Shown here: positions 7,897 through 16,242 of the stretch, piece by piece
Layout of the letters: each line of letters starts with the position of its first letter
Numbering within the stretch: position 1 is the first letter of the stretch
NCBI GenBank assembly: GCA_910586765.1
Contig: CAJUJJ010000004.1
Location: 56,282-120,281, forward strand
Origin: an uncultured Clostridia bacterium
GTDB taxonomy: Bacteria > Bacillota > Clostridia > Lachnospirales > Anaerotignaceae
Reading direction: 5' to 3'
Length of the DNA stretch: 64,000 bases
Translations under genes and position numbers: made by a program
Notes under the pieces: generated by a model
Told to the model about the DNA's origin: nothing
Seen by the model: only the letters and a program-made list of their open reading frames with translations
Databases searched by the model: none

Positions 7897-9159
7897 TTAA
7901 ATAGAATTTTTTTTGTTTGGTATAAATACTCCTATCACACCAGCAATTACAACAGGCACTACCCACGCAAAGCCAAATTTTGCAAAAGGAAGACTGGACA
8001 TAAAAGAAACTTTGAGCATATCTAAAAATCCCATAAGTACCGCCATATATGCTGCAGATTTGAATATGTTGTCATTTTTAATATAATCTGTAAATGTAGA
8101 AAGAACAATCATTGTAACAACAGTAGGATAAAGTAAATTGAGTATAGGTACAGAGAAATTTACTATTGTTGTTACACCAAATTTAGAAACAACTGTACTA
8201 AATATACAAACCGCAGCAACAACCCAACTGTATTTTAATTTATTATTTGTCATAGAAGAAAAATATTGTGCAGTGGAAGAAGTCAAACCAACAGCAGTTG
8301 TTAAGCAGGCTAATATTACAATAATAGCTAATACAACTTGTCCCACTTGACCAAATAATGATTTTGTAATACCAACAAGTAGTGTTGTCTGTGCAATAGA
8401 GGCATCATATTGTTCTGAAACAGTGCCACCTAAAAAACAAAGTCCTCCATATACAATCATTAAAGCAATACCTGCAACAATACCAGATTGTGTTGCAATT
8501 TTTACACGAGCATTTTTTTCTCCATAGCCTTTTTCCACAATAGTAGCCATAACAAGTATTGCAACAACAGTGCCCCCCATAGCGTCTAAAGTTTGATAAC
8601 CTTGCATAAGCCCTTCTGCAAAAACGGTTTCGATTTTAGGCATAGGAGCAAAATTCCCAATAGGGGCAATAAAGCCTTTTATAATCATACAAGCAAGTAC
8701 AAATAAAAGGGCAGGTGTCAAAATTTTACCTACATAATCCACCACTTTAGTAGGACGTACTGCTAATATAAATACAACAATAAAAAATAAAACAGAAAAT
8801 AATATAGTAGGAATTTGTGGAAAATTTGGTTGTATAGAGATTTCATATACTGTAGAAGCCGTTCGAGGAATACATACAAATGGCCCTACACAAAGTATCA
8901 TAATGCTGCTTATAATGGCTGCAAAATGATAGCCTCCCCTTGTAAGCACACCTCTGTTGGCATCTTCAAATTTACAAGTAGCAATAATAGCTAATATTGC
9001 TAATGTAACATCACCAATTAAAAAACCAAAAAAACCGACATACCATTGAGAACCTGATAACATACCTAGATAGGGGGGAAATATTAAGTTTCCTGCACCG
9101 AAAAATGTAGAAAACATCATAAAACCAATCATAAGCATGTTTTTTGTTTGCTTTTGCAT
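7897..9159 (-). CDS. brnQ: Branched-chain amino acid:cation symporter
   Basis: A 420-residue integral membrane protein of the LIVCS family, with about 12 hydrophobic segments. The first helix FMMFSTFFGAGNLIFPPYLG is the family hallmark, and GGYHFAAIIS and the mid-protein LVMATIVEKGYGEK loop fit BrnQ. It imports leucine, isoleucine and valine with Na+ or H+. AAGGAGG lies eight bases before the ATG. It is followed on the same strand by the CoA-transferase gene, so the two are probably one operon: uptake of branched-chain amino acids, then CoA exchange on the derived acids. The upstream gap holds the spo0A terminator and an A+T-rich stretch without a clear attenuator or T-box. Confidence 0.92.
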   Translation of the reverse strand: MQKQTKNMLMIGFMMFSTFFGAGNLIFPPYLGMLSGSQWYVGFFGFLIGDVTLAILAIIATCKFEDANRGVLTRGGYHFAAIISSIMILCVGPFVCIPRTASTVYEISIQPNFPQIPTILFSVLFFIVVFILAVRPTKVVDYVGKILTPALLFVLACMIIKGFIAPIGNFAPMPKIETVFAEGLMQGYQTLDAMGGTVVAILVMATIVEKGYGEKNARVKIATQSGIVAGIALMIVYGGLCFLGGTVSEQYDASIAQTTLLVGITKSLFGQVGQVVLAIIVILACLTTAVGLTSSTAQYFSSMTNNKLKYSWVVAAVCIFSTVVSKFGVTTIVNFSVPILNLLYPTVVTMIVLSTFTDYIKNDNIFKSAAYMAVLMGFLDMLKVSFMSSLPFAKFGFAWVVPVVIAGVIGVFIPNKKNSI

Positions 9160-9283
9160 AAATAACCTCCTTAATAAATGTAATTTACAGTTTTTAAATA
9201 AATAATAGAAATATTTGCTTTGTATATCCCCTCTGCACTTATACTATATGATACATTATTTAGCCTATTGTTGTAAAGAATTA

Positions 9284-9331
9284 AAAATAAAAAGCCCTTA
9301 TGAATGAAAAATGATTTTTCTTTCATAAGGG
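9284..9331 (-). terminator. Terminator after spo0A
   Basis: Arms CCCTTATGAA and TTCATAAGGG around an A/T-rich loop; on the minus strand it is followed by GCTTTTTATTTTTAA. Confidence 0.85.
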
Positions 9332-9354
9332 ATATGGGGGATTTTGTTTATCAT

Positions 9355-10155
9355 TCAGCTTGCTTTTTGCTCTAAACGAAGTTTGTCAGCAATAAGAGCG
9401 ATAAATTCTGAATTTGTTGGTTTTCCTTTGTGATTATTAACAGTGTAGCCAAATAAGGCATTAATTGCATCTACCTTGCCTCTGTTCCAAGCAACTTCTA
9501 TTGCATGACGGATTGCTCTTTCCACTCTGGAAGGTGTGGTATTACACTTTTTTGCAATAGATGGATAAAGCTCTTTTGTGATGTAATTTAATACGTCCAT
9601 ATCATTAACAGACATAATAATAGCCTCTCTCATGTAGTGATACCCTCTGATATTAGCAGGTACACCAATTTCATGGAGTATGTTTGTTACTTTTGTTTCC
9701 AAATCATAGGCAGGAGAGGGGGAAGTATTTGCTTGTATTGTAAATCCTTGTGAAATGGCGTTTTTTGCTGATTTTTCATAAATAAGCTGATGAATACGAC
9801 TAGCAAGTGACTCCATATCAAAAGGTTTTACAATATAATAAGCTGCACCCAAATCCATTGCTTTTTGTATGACTTTTTCCTGTGTAATGGCGGAAAGTAT
9901 AATACAAACAGGGTGAAAGCCATCTTTATTTTTTTGTAAACGTTCTAATACACCAAGTCCATCTAAACGAGGCATTATGCCGTCTATAATAGCGATGTCA
10001 GGGCGAAATTCTTGTATTTTGTTACAGGCATCTACTCCATCATAAGCAATCGCTACAACTGTGATGTCCTCTTGTTTATTTAGATAACTCACCACTACAT
10101 CGCAAAATTCTTTGTTGTCATCTGCAAGTAGGACTTTTATTTTTGTTTGGCTCAA
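9355..10155 (-). CDS. spo0A: Sporulation master regulator Spo0A
   Basis: A 266-residue response regulator. The receiver domain (5-125) has the acidic pair D12-D13, phospho-acceptor D58 in IAIIDGIMPR, and K110 in YIVKPFD. A short linker leads to the Spo0A-specific DNA-binding domain with the almost invariant RVERAIRHAIEVAW. When phosphorylated it binds 0A boxes and commits the cell to sporulation; in clostridia it also governs solvent and toxin pathways. The start is the TTG at 10155 (SQTKIKVLL), seven bases after GGAGGG; an earlier TTG at 10170 overlaps that ribosome site. spoIVB, the usual upstream neighbour, is absent, so spo0A is a single-gene unit here. Confidence 0.97.
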   Translation of the reverse strand: MSQTKIKVLLADDNKEFCDVVVSYLNKQEDITVVAIAYDGVDACNKIQEFRPDIAIIDGIMPRLDGLGVLERLQKNKDGFHPVCIILSAITQEKVIQKAMDLGAAYYIVKPFDMESLASRIHQLIYEKSAKNAISQGFTIQANTSPSPAYDLETKVTNILHEIGVPANIRGYHYMREAIIMSVNDMDVLNYITKELYPSIAKKCNTTPSRVERAIRHAIEVAWNRGKVDAINALFGYTVNNHKGKPTNSEFIALIADKLRLEQKAS

Positions 10156-10238
10156 TGTTAATCCCTCCAATAATTTAAGTTTGGTCGTAAATATTTTTAA
10201 AATACTCTATAAAAGTGGAAATATTTACCTGTCTTTTG

Positions 10239-10267
10239 AGTATAGTGCATAATATTTGTAATTGCAA
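10239..10267 (-). promoter_or_regulatory. Sigma-A type promoter candidate for spo0A
   Basis: On the minus strand TTGCAA, 17 bases, TATACT, about 85 bases before the spo0A start. No consensus 0A box (TGTCGAA) or sigma-H promoter is obvious in the 10171-10440 gap. Confidence 0.5.
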
Positions 10268-10440
10268 TATTTTCCGCTAGACATTTTTTTACACCAATTT
10301 ACATTTCGCTAAAACAGAACAAAATAACTAATTTTTTTTATGTGGTATTATAGTATAATATCGTATAATTTGTAAAAATTGTCATTATTTTAGGGAAATT
10401 TTTTTATAATGGAATGATTAAAAAAGTGATGTAATTTGTT

Positions 10441-10902
10441 TTATTCTGGTTGAGGAATACCATGTATACAAAGATTTGTATTTTTATAACGAAAATCAAA
10501 TGTTACATCTTTTCCAAACCACTCTGGTGCAACGAAGTCATTTGCTTGTTGCTCAGAACAAAATTCTACTTCTGTTGTAATAAGTCCTTTTAAATTGCCT
10601 TCATAAAAATCAATTTCAGCAGTTAAATTGTTTTGTAGAGGAACAAAATAGCGTTTTTTGACAACGGGAGGAGCATCACATTTTTTTTGTAATGATTGAT
10701 ATTGTTGTTGTGTAATAGGCATTTCAAATTCTTCATGTGCTAAATGTCCTTTTCCTTTTACAGTTAAAAAGTAGTCATTGTTACTTTGACGAATTCGTAT
10801 GGTAGGAGAAAAAGAGATATAACATTGTGAAATCATAGCATAGTGATATGGTTCTAAAGAAAAGGGAATTTCTTTTGTTAAAAATTTTCTTTCTATTTCC
10901 AT
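10441..10902 (-). CDS. CYTH-domain (triphosphate tunnel) protein
   Basis: A 153-residue protein beginning with the CYTH signature EIERKFL (2-8), followed by alternating basic and acidic strands (TIRIRQSNNDYFLTVKGKG, RYFVPL, AEIDFYEG, TTEVEF) that line the tunnel holding a triphosphate and divalent metal. Family members hydrolyse inorganic triphosphate or thiamine triphosphate or cyclise ATP; small bacterial ones of this length most often act as tripolyphosphatases. Cytoplasmic. Its ribosome site is AGGAGG. It is divergently transcribed from the DJ-1 gene, sharing a promoter region. The exact substrate cannot be read from sequence. Confidence 0.85.
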   Translation of the reverse strand: MEIERKFLTKEIPFSLEPYHYAMISQCYISFSPTIRIRQSNNDYFLTVKGKGHLAHEEFEMPITQQQYQSLQKKCDAPPVVKKRYFVPLQNNLTAEIDFYEGNLKGLITTEVEFCSEQQANDFVAPEWFGKDVTFDFRYKNTNLCIHGIPQPE

Positions 10903-10932
10903 AATAGTGCCTCCTGTACTGTTTTTGATACT

Positions 10933-10960
10933 ATTATAGCATTGCTATGTGTAGTTGCAA
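10933..10960 (-). promoter_or_regulatory. Promoter of the CYTH gene (shares its -35)
   Basis: On the minus strand TTGCAA (10960-10955), 16 bases, TATAAT (10938-10933). The -35 hexamer is palindromic and is also the -35 of the opposite promoter. Confidence 0.6.
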
Positions 10961-10984
10961 AGTATGATATTACTGTGATATAAT
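10955..10984 (+). promoter_or_regulatory. Promoter of the DJ-1 family gene
   Basis: TTGCAA (10955-10960), 18 bases, TATAAT (10979-10984) with a TGA extension. A 10-base palindrome ATAACGTTAT (10995-11004) sits just past the expected start point and could be an operator. Confidence 0.6.
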
Positions 10985-11031
10985 AAAAAAAGAGATAACG
11001 TTATAGATATGGAAAGAGAGGCGATTGTAAT

Positions 11032-11583
11032 ATGAAAAATGTTTTAGTTTTTTTAGCAGAAGGTTTTGAAGAAATAGAAGCAGTTACAATAGTAGATTTG
11101 TTGCGTAGAGCAGATATAAAATGTAAAACGATGTCAATAACGGGAAAAAGGGAAGTAATGGGAGCACATGGAGTGCCTTTTATAGCGGATATGCTTTTTG
11201 ATGAAAAAATATGTATGGAAGCAATAGGACTTGTATTACCAGGAGGTATGCCTGGAACAATTAATTTACAAAACCATGCTGGGCTAACAAAAATGCTAGA
11301 AGAATTTTATAAACAAAATAAATTTATTGGAGCAATTTGTGCTGCACCTATGATATTTGGAAAATTAGGTTTTGTAAAAGATAAAAAAGCAACCATTTAT
11401 CCGGGAATGGAGGAAAATTTAAAAGGAGCAAACTGTAGTACAGATGTAGTATGCTATGATGGAAATGTAATGACATCAAGAGCACCAGGAACAGCTATGG
11501 CATTTGGACTAAAATTGATAGAAGTATTTGCAGATGAGAAAAAAGCAAAAGAAGTAAAACAAGGACTTGTGTATCAACAATAG
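11032..11583 (+). CDS. DJ-1/PfpI (YajL/ThiJ) family protein
   Basis: A 183-residue class I glutamine-amidotransferase-like protein. The nucleophile elbow is GAICAAP with C103, preceded by the conserved acidic run GFEEIE near 11-16 that tunes the cysteine, and LPGGMPG at 69-75. YajL/DJ-1 proteins act in oxidative or carbonyl stress as chaperones or proposed deglycases; the exact reaction is debated. Length and motifs are standard. GAGAGGCG precedes the ATG. It is monocistronic between a shared divergent promoter and a terminator at 11586-11622. The palindrome downstream of the promoter hints at stress-responsive repression, which is inference. Confidence 0.88.
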   Translation: MKNVLVFLAEGFEEIEAVTIVDLLRRADIKCKTMSITGKREVMGAHGVPFIADMLFDEKICMEAIGLVLPGGMPGTINLQNHAGLTKMLEEFYKQNKFIGAICAAPMIFGKLGFVKDKKATIYPGMEENLKGANCSTDVVCYDGNVMTSRAPGTAMAFGLKLIEVFADEKKAKEVKQGLVYQQ

Positions 11584-11585
11584 TA

Positions 11586-11622
11586 AAAAATCCCTCAGAA
11601 TATAGTATGCTGAGGGATTTTT
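11586..11622. terminator. Bidirectional terminator
   Basis: Arms AAAATCCCTCAG and CTGAGGGATTTTT; serves the DJ-1 gene (+) and the small HTH gene (-). Confidence 0.85.
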
Positions 11623-11636
11623 ATATGTAAACATAA

Positions 11637-12038
11637 TTATGGAATAGGTATAAAATGAAATAATGTTTTGATGATATCAGGAGTAAATTTGTTTAGTCCT
11701 ATTTGCTGTGATGCTTGTAGTACAGTAGAAATATCTAAATTGTAAATATAAGAAATATTTTCTGCTGTATAGTATTTTGGTATACCGCAATATAATTCCC
11801 TAGCAAAAACATGACATACTGTACTAGAACCGTTTTTCATAATAGTAAAAAAAGTTTTTTGGTCAATAGTCGTTACATTTTCTTTTGCCATAATGCGTTT
11901 AATTTCAGACTGAGATATATGGAGTAGTTCAGCAGTTTGTGAAATAGAGTAAGGCGGTTTTTTGGTTTTTAAAAAAATATCAATTTGTTTTAAATATGGC
12001 TCAATTTGTGTTTCATATTCCTCTTTAAATGTTTTCAT
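11637..12038 (-). CDS. Small protein with helix-turn-helix-like segments, unknown
   Basis: A 133-residue protein starting MKTFKEEYETQIEP. The start is set by GGGGGGAT just before the ATG at 12038; the longer frame to 12095 has no ribosome site. After an N-terminal helix it shows ISQTAELLHISQSEIKRIM, a good helix-turn-helix, and a second possible one near the C-terminus (TAENISYIYNLDISTVLQAS). Each is of the size that binds DNA in MarR- or Trp-repressor-like folds. The middle segment (FARELYCGIPKYYTAE) does not match a family I know. It faces the amidase gene divergently. A regulatory role is possible but not shown. Confidence 0.6.
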   Translation of the reverse strand: MKTFKEEYETQIEPYLKQIDIFLKTKKPPYSISQTAELLHISQSEIKRIMAKENVTTIDQKTFFTIMKNGSSTVCHVFARELYCGIPKYYTAENISYIYNLDISTVLQASQQIGLNKFTPDIIKTLFHFIPIP

Positions 12039-12197
12039 AATGTATCCCCCCTGCAATGATACTATTAGTATACTATGATAGAGTAAGCTTTTCATTATGA
12101 AATGATTGGAAGAAATATTGTGGAAAAATCACAAAAAACAGAAACAAACATATTCTATAAAAAGGAGGTTGTACTATAAAAAGGGGGAGAAAGAAAT

Positions 12198-12974
12198 ATG
12201 AAGTTGATAGCAGTTGATGCAGGGCATGGTATGGATACAGCAGGAAAAAGAACGCCTGCATTTCCAGATGGTACAATTATGAAAGAAAATGAATTTAATA
12301 GAGCAACAGCAGAATTTTTAGTAAAAGCATTAGAAAGAAATGGCTTTAAAACACTTTTAACAGCACCAGAAATAAAAGATACCCCTTTACAAACAAGAGT
12401 AAAAAGGGCAAATAAAGCAAAGGCAGACGCTTTTATATGTATACACGCAAATGCTTATGACAATAAATGGAATGATGCAAATGGTATTGAAAGCTGGATT
12501 TACAGTAAAAGCGGAAATAAAACAATGCGACTTGCAGAAGATATACAAAAAGAATTGATTGCAATTACAAAAAGAAAAAACAGAGGAATTAAAAAAAGTA
12601 GTGATTTGTATGTGTTGCGTTATACAGATATGATAGCAGTGTTAGTGGAATGTGGTTTTTTAACAAATTTAGAAGAAGCAACATTATTGCGTTCAGAGAA
12701 TTACAGAAAAAAATGTGCAGAGGGAATTTGTAAAGGTATCTGTAAATATTATGGTGTAACTTATCAAGCTGAAAAAGTGAAAGAGGATATAAATTGTTGT
12801 CAAAAACGATACCAAAAAGTGAGTGAATTGCCTTATGGTAGAGATGTAGTACAAATGTTAATAGAAAAAGAACTTTTAAAAGGAAATGAAAAAGGCGATT
12901 TGGATTTAACAATGGATATGGTTAGGATATTGATAATATTGTATAGAGCAAAAGTGTTTGAAAAAATAAAATAA
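12198..12974 (+). CDS. N-acetylmuramoyl-L-alanine amidase (Amidase_3)
   Basis: A 258-residue zinc amidase that cuts the bond between N-acetylmuramic acid and L-alanine in peptidoglycan. Zinc ligands are H10 (DAGHGMD), E30 (KENEFN) and H83 (ICIHANA); the catalytic glutamate lies in VLVECGFLTN near 151. The last 60 residues (KVSELPYGRDVVQMLIEKEL onward) form a helical tail like those of clostridial endolysins and sporulation amidases. There is no signal peptide, so it either acts after lysis or holin export, or inside a forespore or mother cell; no holin or phage genes are near, which argues against a prophage lysin. AGGGGGAGAAAG precedes the ATG. Confidence 0.85.
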   Translation: MKLIAVDAGHGMDTAGKRTPAFPDGTIMKENEFNRATAEFLVKALERNGFKTLLTAPEIKDTPLQTRVKRANKAKADAFICIHANAYDNKWNDANGIESWIYSKSGNKTMRLAEDIQKELIAITKRKNRGIKKSSDLYVLRYTDMIAVLVECGFLTNLEEATLLRSENYRKKCAEGICKGICKYYGVTYQAEKVKEDINCCQKRYQKVSELPYGRDVVQMLIEKELLKGNEKGDLDLTMDMVRILIILYRAKVFEKIK

Positions 12975-12977
12975 AAA

Positions 12978-13008
12978 AATAGAAGCAAAGGTTTTTTTTA
13001 CCTTTGCC
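12978..13008. terminator. Hairpin between amidase and 17-residue ORF
   Basis: Arms GCAAAGG and CCTTTGC around a T-rich loop. On the minus strand it is followed by TTCTATTTTTTTA, a better terminator for the small minus-strand ORF than for the amidase gene. Confidence 0.65.
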
Positions 13009-13062
13009 TCAGCCTATGAGAAGTAAACATTCATCAATAACTTCTTGTGGTATTGTAATCAT
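13009..13062 (-). CDS. 17-residue open reading frame with strong ribosome site
   Basis: Codes MITIPQEVIDECLLLIG. AGGGAGG lies seven bases before the ATG and a terminator-like hairpin follows the stop directly, so it has the layout of a complete, independent gene despite its size. It stands 150 bases past the end of ybaB, which has its own terminator in between. I recognise no family. It may be a short peptide gene, a leader, or the remnant of a longer gene whose 3' end was deleted. Confidence 0.4.
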   Translation of the reverse strand: MITIPQEVIDECLLLIG

Positions 13063-13163
13063 AGTATAACCTCCCTTTATTTATAAAATCTTATTTTGTA
13101 GATATAATAGCATTAAAATATAACAATTTTATTGAAATTAGATTAAAATTCTATTAAAAATAA

Positions 13164-13202
13164 AATAAAAGAGTGTCGAATTTGTCGACACTCTCTGTTT
13201 TT
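13164..13202 (-). terminator. Terminator after ybaB
   Basis: Arms GAGTGTCGA and TCGACACTC (minus-strand reading ends CTCTTTTATTTTATTTTT), just past the ybaB stop. Confidence 0.85.
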
Positions 13203-13211
13203 TATACTATT

Positions 13212-13565
13212 TTAAAACAAACCGCCGCCTAAACCACCAAGACCGCCTGTAATTTTACCCATTTCATTGGTATACATTTCATCTGCCTGACGAATTGCTT
13301 CATTCACAGCAGATAATATTAAATCTTCTAACATTTCTACATCATCTGGGTCAACTACTTCAGGGTCAATTTTAATAGATTGTATTTCTTTTTTTCCAGA
13401 AATGACAATTTTTACAGCACCACCGCCACTTGTCATTTCTAATGTTTTTTGATTTAATGTTTCTTGTGTTTCTAACATTTGTTTTTGCATTTTTTGGGCT
13501 TGTTTCATGATGTTGTTCATATTCATACCGCCCATACCACCCATACCGTTAAATCCTTTTGCCAT
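13212..13565 (-). CDS. ybaB: YbaB/EbfC nucleoid-associated protein
   Basis: A 117-residue DNA-binding protein. The glycine- and methionine-rich start (MAKGFNGMGGMGGMNMNNIM) is typical of Firmicute YbaB, followed by the MQKQMLETQETLNQ helix, the strand EMTSGGGAVKIVISGKKEI and the helix around EMLEDLILSAVNEAI, and a glycine-rich tail. It forms tweezer-shaped dimers that coat DNA. It lies about 100 bases downstream of dnaX, the conserved dnaX-ybaB pair; the usual third partner recR has moved about 12 kb away (25623). A terminator follows. AGGAGG ribosome site. Confidence 0.95.
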   Translation of the reverse strand: MAKGFNGMGGMGGMNMNNIMKQAQKMQKQMLETQETLNQKTLEMTSGGGAVKIVISGKKEIQSIKIDPEVVDPDDVEMLEDLILSAVNEAIRQADEMYTNEMGKITGGLGGLGGGLF

Positions 13566-13668
13566 ATTTTATTTCCTCCTAATCATTTCTTTTTTCATGT
13601 AAAATGCTGCTAATTTTATTGTTTGATTATTCTATTTTACAAGAAAGAAAACAATTATACAACTGCTT

Positions 13669-15270
13669 TTATTCTTGAATTTCTGCATCAGGAATATAAG
13701 TACCTACTAAACTTTCAAAATTTGCATCTTCATCTGTCTTTTGTTCTGTTGTACCATAGGTAGAGTAATACCAGTTGTCATATTCTTCTTTTGTAATAGT
13801 AGAAAGAGAAATACTTTTATTGATGTGTTGTTCTATTTTTTGCTGCAATAAATCAATATTTTTTTTCACAATATCTTGCAGTACAGTAGTACTACAAACA
13901 ATATATAAATTTTGGTCTGTTTCTTCTTTAAATTCTAGTGAAGTATGAGAAATAACACTTTTTAGAGGGATACTATCTAAGTCTTCAAAAATAGTCTGCC
14001 ATTGTTGTTTTATTGTTTTTCTGTCCTCAGAAAGTGCAGGAAGACGCTTAAAAACAGTAGCAGGAGTAGCCACTGTAGTATTTGTTTGAGTAGTTGTAGT
14101 AGGAATAAAAGAAACTCCATTTTTTATTTGTCTTTCTAGTGCTGCTAATTTTGCAGAAATTGCGTCAATGTCTTTTTCTTGTGTAATGCTGCAAATTTTG
14201 AGTAATGTTACTTCCAATAGTATTCTTTCATTGGAAGCATATTTTAAGTCATTTTGTAGTGCAGAAAGTGTTTTGATAAAATACATACATTCTTCTTTTG
14301 ACAATTTTTTGGATTGTATTTGTAGCTGTGTATATTCTTCAGAAGAAACATCTAATAAAGAATGAGCATCTTCTATAGTGTTGCATATGAGTATATTTCT
14401 TAAATGAACAATCCATTCTGTTACAAATTGAGCAATAGAACGCCCTTGTATCATAATTTGTTGTATAAAATCCATTATTGCAACAGCATCTTTTTGTAAT
14501 ATAGCGTCTGTCATAGAAAATAAAATACTGTTGTCAACAGCACCGACGACATCAAGAACTTTGTCTAGTGTAAGTGTTTCATCACTGTAAAAAGCAATAC
14601 ATTGGTCTAATATGCTTAAAGCATCTCTCATAGAGCCATCACCTAAACGAGCAATGTAATGTAATGCTTGTTGTTCCACAGCGATGTTTTCCATTTTCAT
14701 ATAATTTAAAAGTGTCTGTGTAATTTCTTCTGTTGTAATGCGATGAAAGTCAAAACGTTGACAGCGAGATAATATTGTAGCAGGGACTTTTTGAGGGTCT
14801 GTTGTAGCTAATATAAATACAATATGAGCAGGAGGTTCTTCTAATGTTTTTAATAAAGCATTGAAAGCCCCTGAGGAAAGCATATGCACTTCATCAATAA
14901 TATAAACTTTGTAATTTCCTTGTGCAGGAGGATATTTTACTTCTTCTCTGATTTCTCTGATATTGTCCACACCATTGTTAGAAGCAGCATCGATTTCAAT
15001 TACATTCATACTTCTGTTTTCTAGTGCCGCAGTACAGAGTTCGCAATGATTGCATGGATTTCCATTTTTAGGAGAAAGACAGTTTATAGCTCTTGCAAAT
15101 ATTTTTGCAGTAGAAGTTTTTCCTGTTCCTCTTGTGCCACAAAAAAGATAAGCGTGAGAAACACGATTTGTTACTATTTGATTTTTAATTGTTTTAACAA
15201 TATGTTCTTGTCCTATTACACTTTTAAAAGTATCAGGACGGAATTTTCTGTAAAGTGCTGTATAAGACAT
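13669..15270 (-). CDS. dnaX: DNA polymerase III subunits gamma and tau
   Basis: A 533-residue AAA+ clamp-loader ATPase. Walker A is GTRGTGKTS (45-53), a zinc module uses C64, C73, C76 and C79, Walker B reads VYIIDEVHML, and sensor 1 is FILATTDP. Domain III follows to about 360, then a linker with a Thr-rich stretch and a C-terminal segment (about 410-533) that in tau contacts the polymerase. It loads the sliding clamp at the replication fork. Cytoplasmic. AAGGAGA precedes the ATG. An A8 run near the 3' end is the only candidate for gamma/tau slippage and is not convincing. Pairs with ybaB. Confidence 0.97.
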   Translation of the reverse strand: MSYTALYRKFRPDTFKSVIGQEHIVKTIKNQIVTNRVSHAYLFCGTRGTGKTSTAKIFARAINCLSPKNGNPCNHCELCTAALENRSMNVIEIDAASNNGVDNIREIREEVKYPPAQGNYKVYIIDEVHMLSSGAFNALLKTLEEPPAHIVFILATTDPQKVPATILSRCQRFDFHRITTEEITQTLLNYMKMENIAVEQQALHYIARLGDGSMRDALSILDQCIAFYSDETLTLDKVLDVVGAVDNSILFSMTDAILQKDAVAIMDFIQQIMIQGRSIAQFVTEWIVHLRNILICNTIEDAHSLLDVSSEEYTQLQIQSKKLSKEECMYFIKTLSALQNDLKYASNERILLEVTLLKICSITQEKDIDAISAKLAALERQIKNGVSFIPTTTTQTNTTVATPATVFKRLPALSEDRKTIKQQWQTIFEDLDSIPLKSVISHTSLEFKEETDQNLYIVCSTTVLQDIVKKNIDLLQQKIEQHINKSISLSTITKEEYDNWYYSTYGTTEQKTDEDANFESLVGTYIPDAEIQE

Positions 15271-15382
15271 AAAAAATCTCCTTTCGCTTTGTTATTTTAT
15301 CATAGTAAAACTAAAAAAGAAAGAGTGTGGTATTTTATATTATAAAAAGCCATAAAATAAAGACAAAGGCAGGTGTTTTTAA

Positions 15383-16114
15383 GTGAAAGCAATAGAAAAG
15401 TATAGTTGTTTTTTATTGCTGTTTTTGATTTTATTTTATGGTGTTACAAAAAATGAAAAACAAACTACATTACAGAAATTACTATTTTGTGATAATATGC
15501 AGCATTACAAAATAGTGGAAGGAATACATAGCAATGTGTATTATCAAAAAGAGAAAGAATATGCAGAACTAATACAAAGACAAGCAGATACGTATTATGC
15601 TATGATTGCAGAAGATTTCAAATGGAATAAAACAGACAAAATAAATTTTATACTTTTTGAAACAAAAGAAGATTTTACTTCGTCATTGTTATATAGTGGA
15701 GAAATTCCTATGGGTGTATATTATAATGGTGTAATAGCAATTCTTTCTCCTAATTTATGGAAAGATAAAAAAGAAAACTGGCAAATAAAAGATGATTTTT
15801 TAGAAAAAGGGCCTGTAGTACATGAGATGATACATTTTGCAGTAGATGATAAAACAAAGGGGAATTGTGAGCAGTTTTTGTCAGAAGGGATTGCATTGTA
15901 TTATGAAGAAAAATACACTAACTTTTTATGGGACATAAAAGAAAATGAAAAGCAGATTATTATTACCAAAAAACAACTAAAAGAAAATTTTAATGAATTA
16001 GATAGTTCTGTAGCTTATTGGAAAAGCTATGAATGGGTAAAAAAATTTGTAGAATGTTATGGTGAGAAAGCACTACAGGAAGCATTAGAACAAAAAGGAG
16101 AAAAACATTACTAA
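15383..16114 (+). CDS. Membrane-anchored zinc metalloprotease of the peptidase-MA type
   Basis: A 243-residue gluzincin. An N-terminal hydrophobic segment (FLLLFLILFYGV, about 10-21) acts as uncleaved signal anchor or signal peptide. The catalytic HEMIH lies near 152-156, with the third zinc ligand in the downstream SEGIALYYEEKY, the layout of peptidase-MA-like domains. The enzyme should face outside the membrane; substrate unknown. The start is a GTG with a weak GGCAGGTG ribosome site. It precedes walR by about 130 bases but walR has its own promoter, so cotranscription is uncertain. Loose relatives occur in many clostridia without assigned roles. Confidence 0.75.
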   Translation: MKAIEKYSCFLLLFLILFYGVTKNEKQTTLQKLLFCDNMQHYKIVEGIHSNVYYQKEKEYAELIQRQADTYYAMIAEDFKWNKTDKINFILFETKEDFTSSLLYSGEIPMGVYYNGVIAILSPNLWKDKKENWQIKDDFLEKGPVVHEMIHFAVDDKTKGNCEQFLSEGIALYYEEKYTNFLWDIKENEKQIIITKKQLKENFNELDSSVAYWKSYEWVKKFVECYGEKALQEALEQKGEKHY

Positions 16115-16133
16115 TTGTGAAAAATGTTTTTAT

Positions 16134-16162
16134 TTTACATTTCTATTTATTTTTAGTATAAT
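16134..16162 (+). promoter_or_regulatory. Promoter of walR
   Basis: TTTACA (16134-16139), 17 bases, TATAAT (16157-16162), about 80 bases before the walR start. Confidence 0.65.
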
Positions 16163-16242
16163 AGATAGAACAAAAATATAACAAATAATAGAAAATACTT
16201 TTTTGCTCTTTGGAAAAGATATTTGATATAGGAGGTGCTATT

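Noticed and set aside
12198..12974. Amidase as a prophage endolysin
   Set aside because: No holin, tail, portal or integrase gene nearby; the neighbours are housekeeping genes.
13857..13868. A8 run in dnaX as a gamma/tau frameshift signal
   Set aside because: It lies about 65 codons before the end and lacks an upstream Shine-Dalgarno-like element or downstream hairpin; a shift there would hardly shorten the protein.
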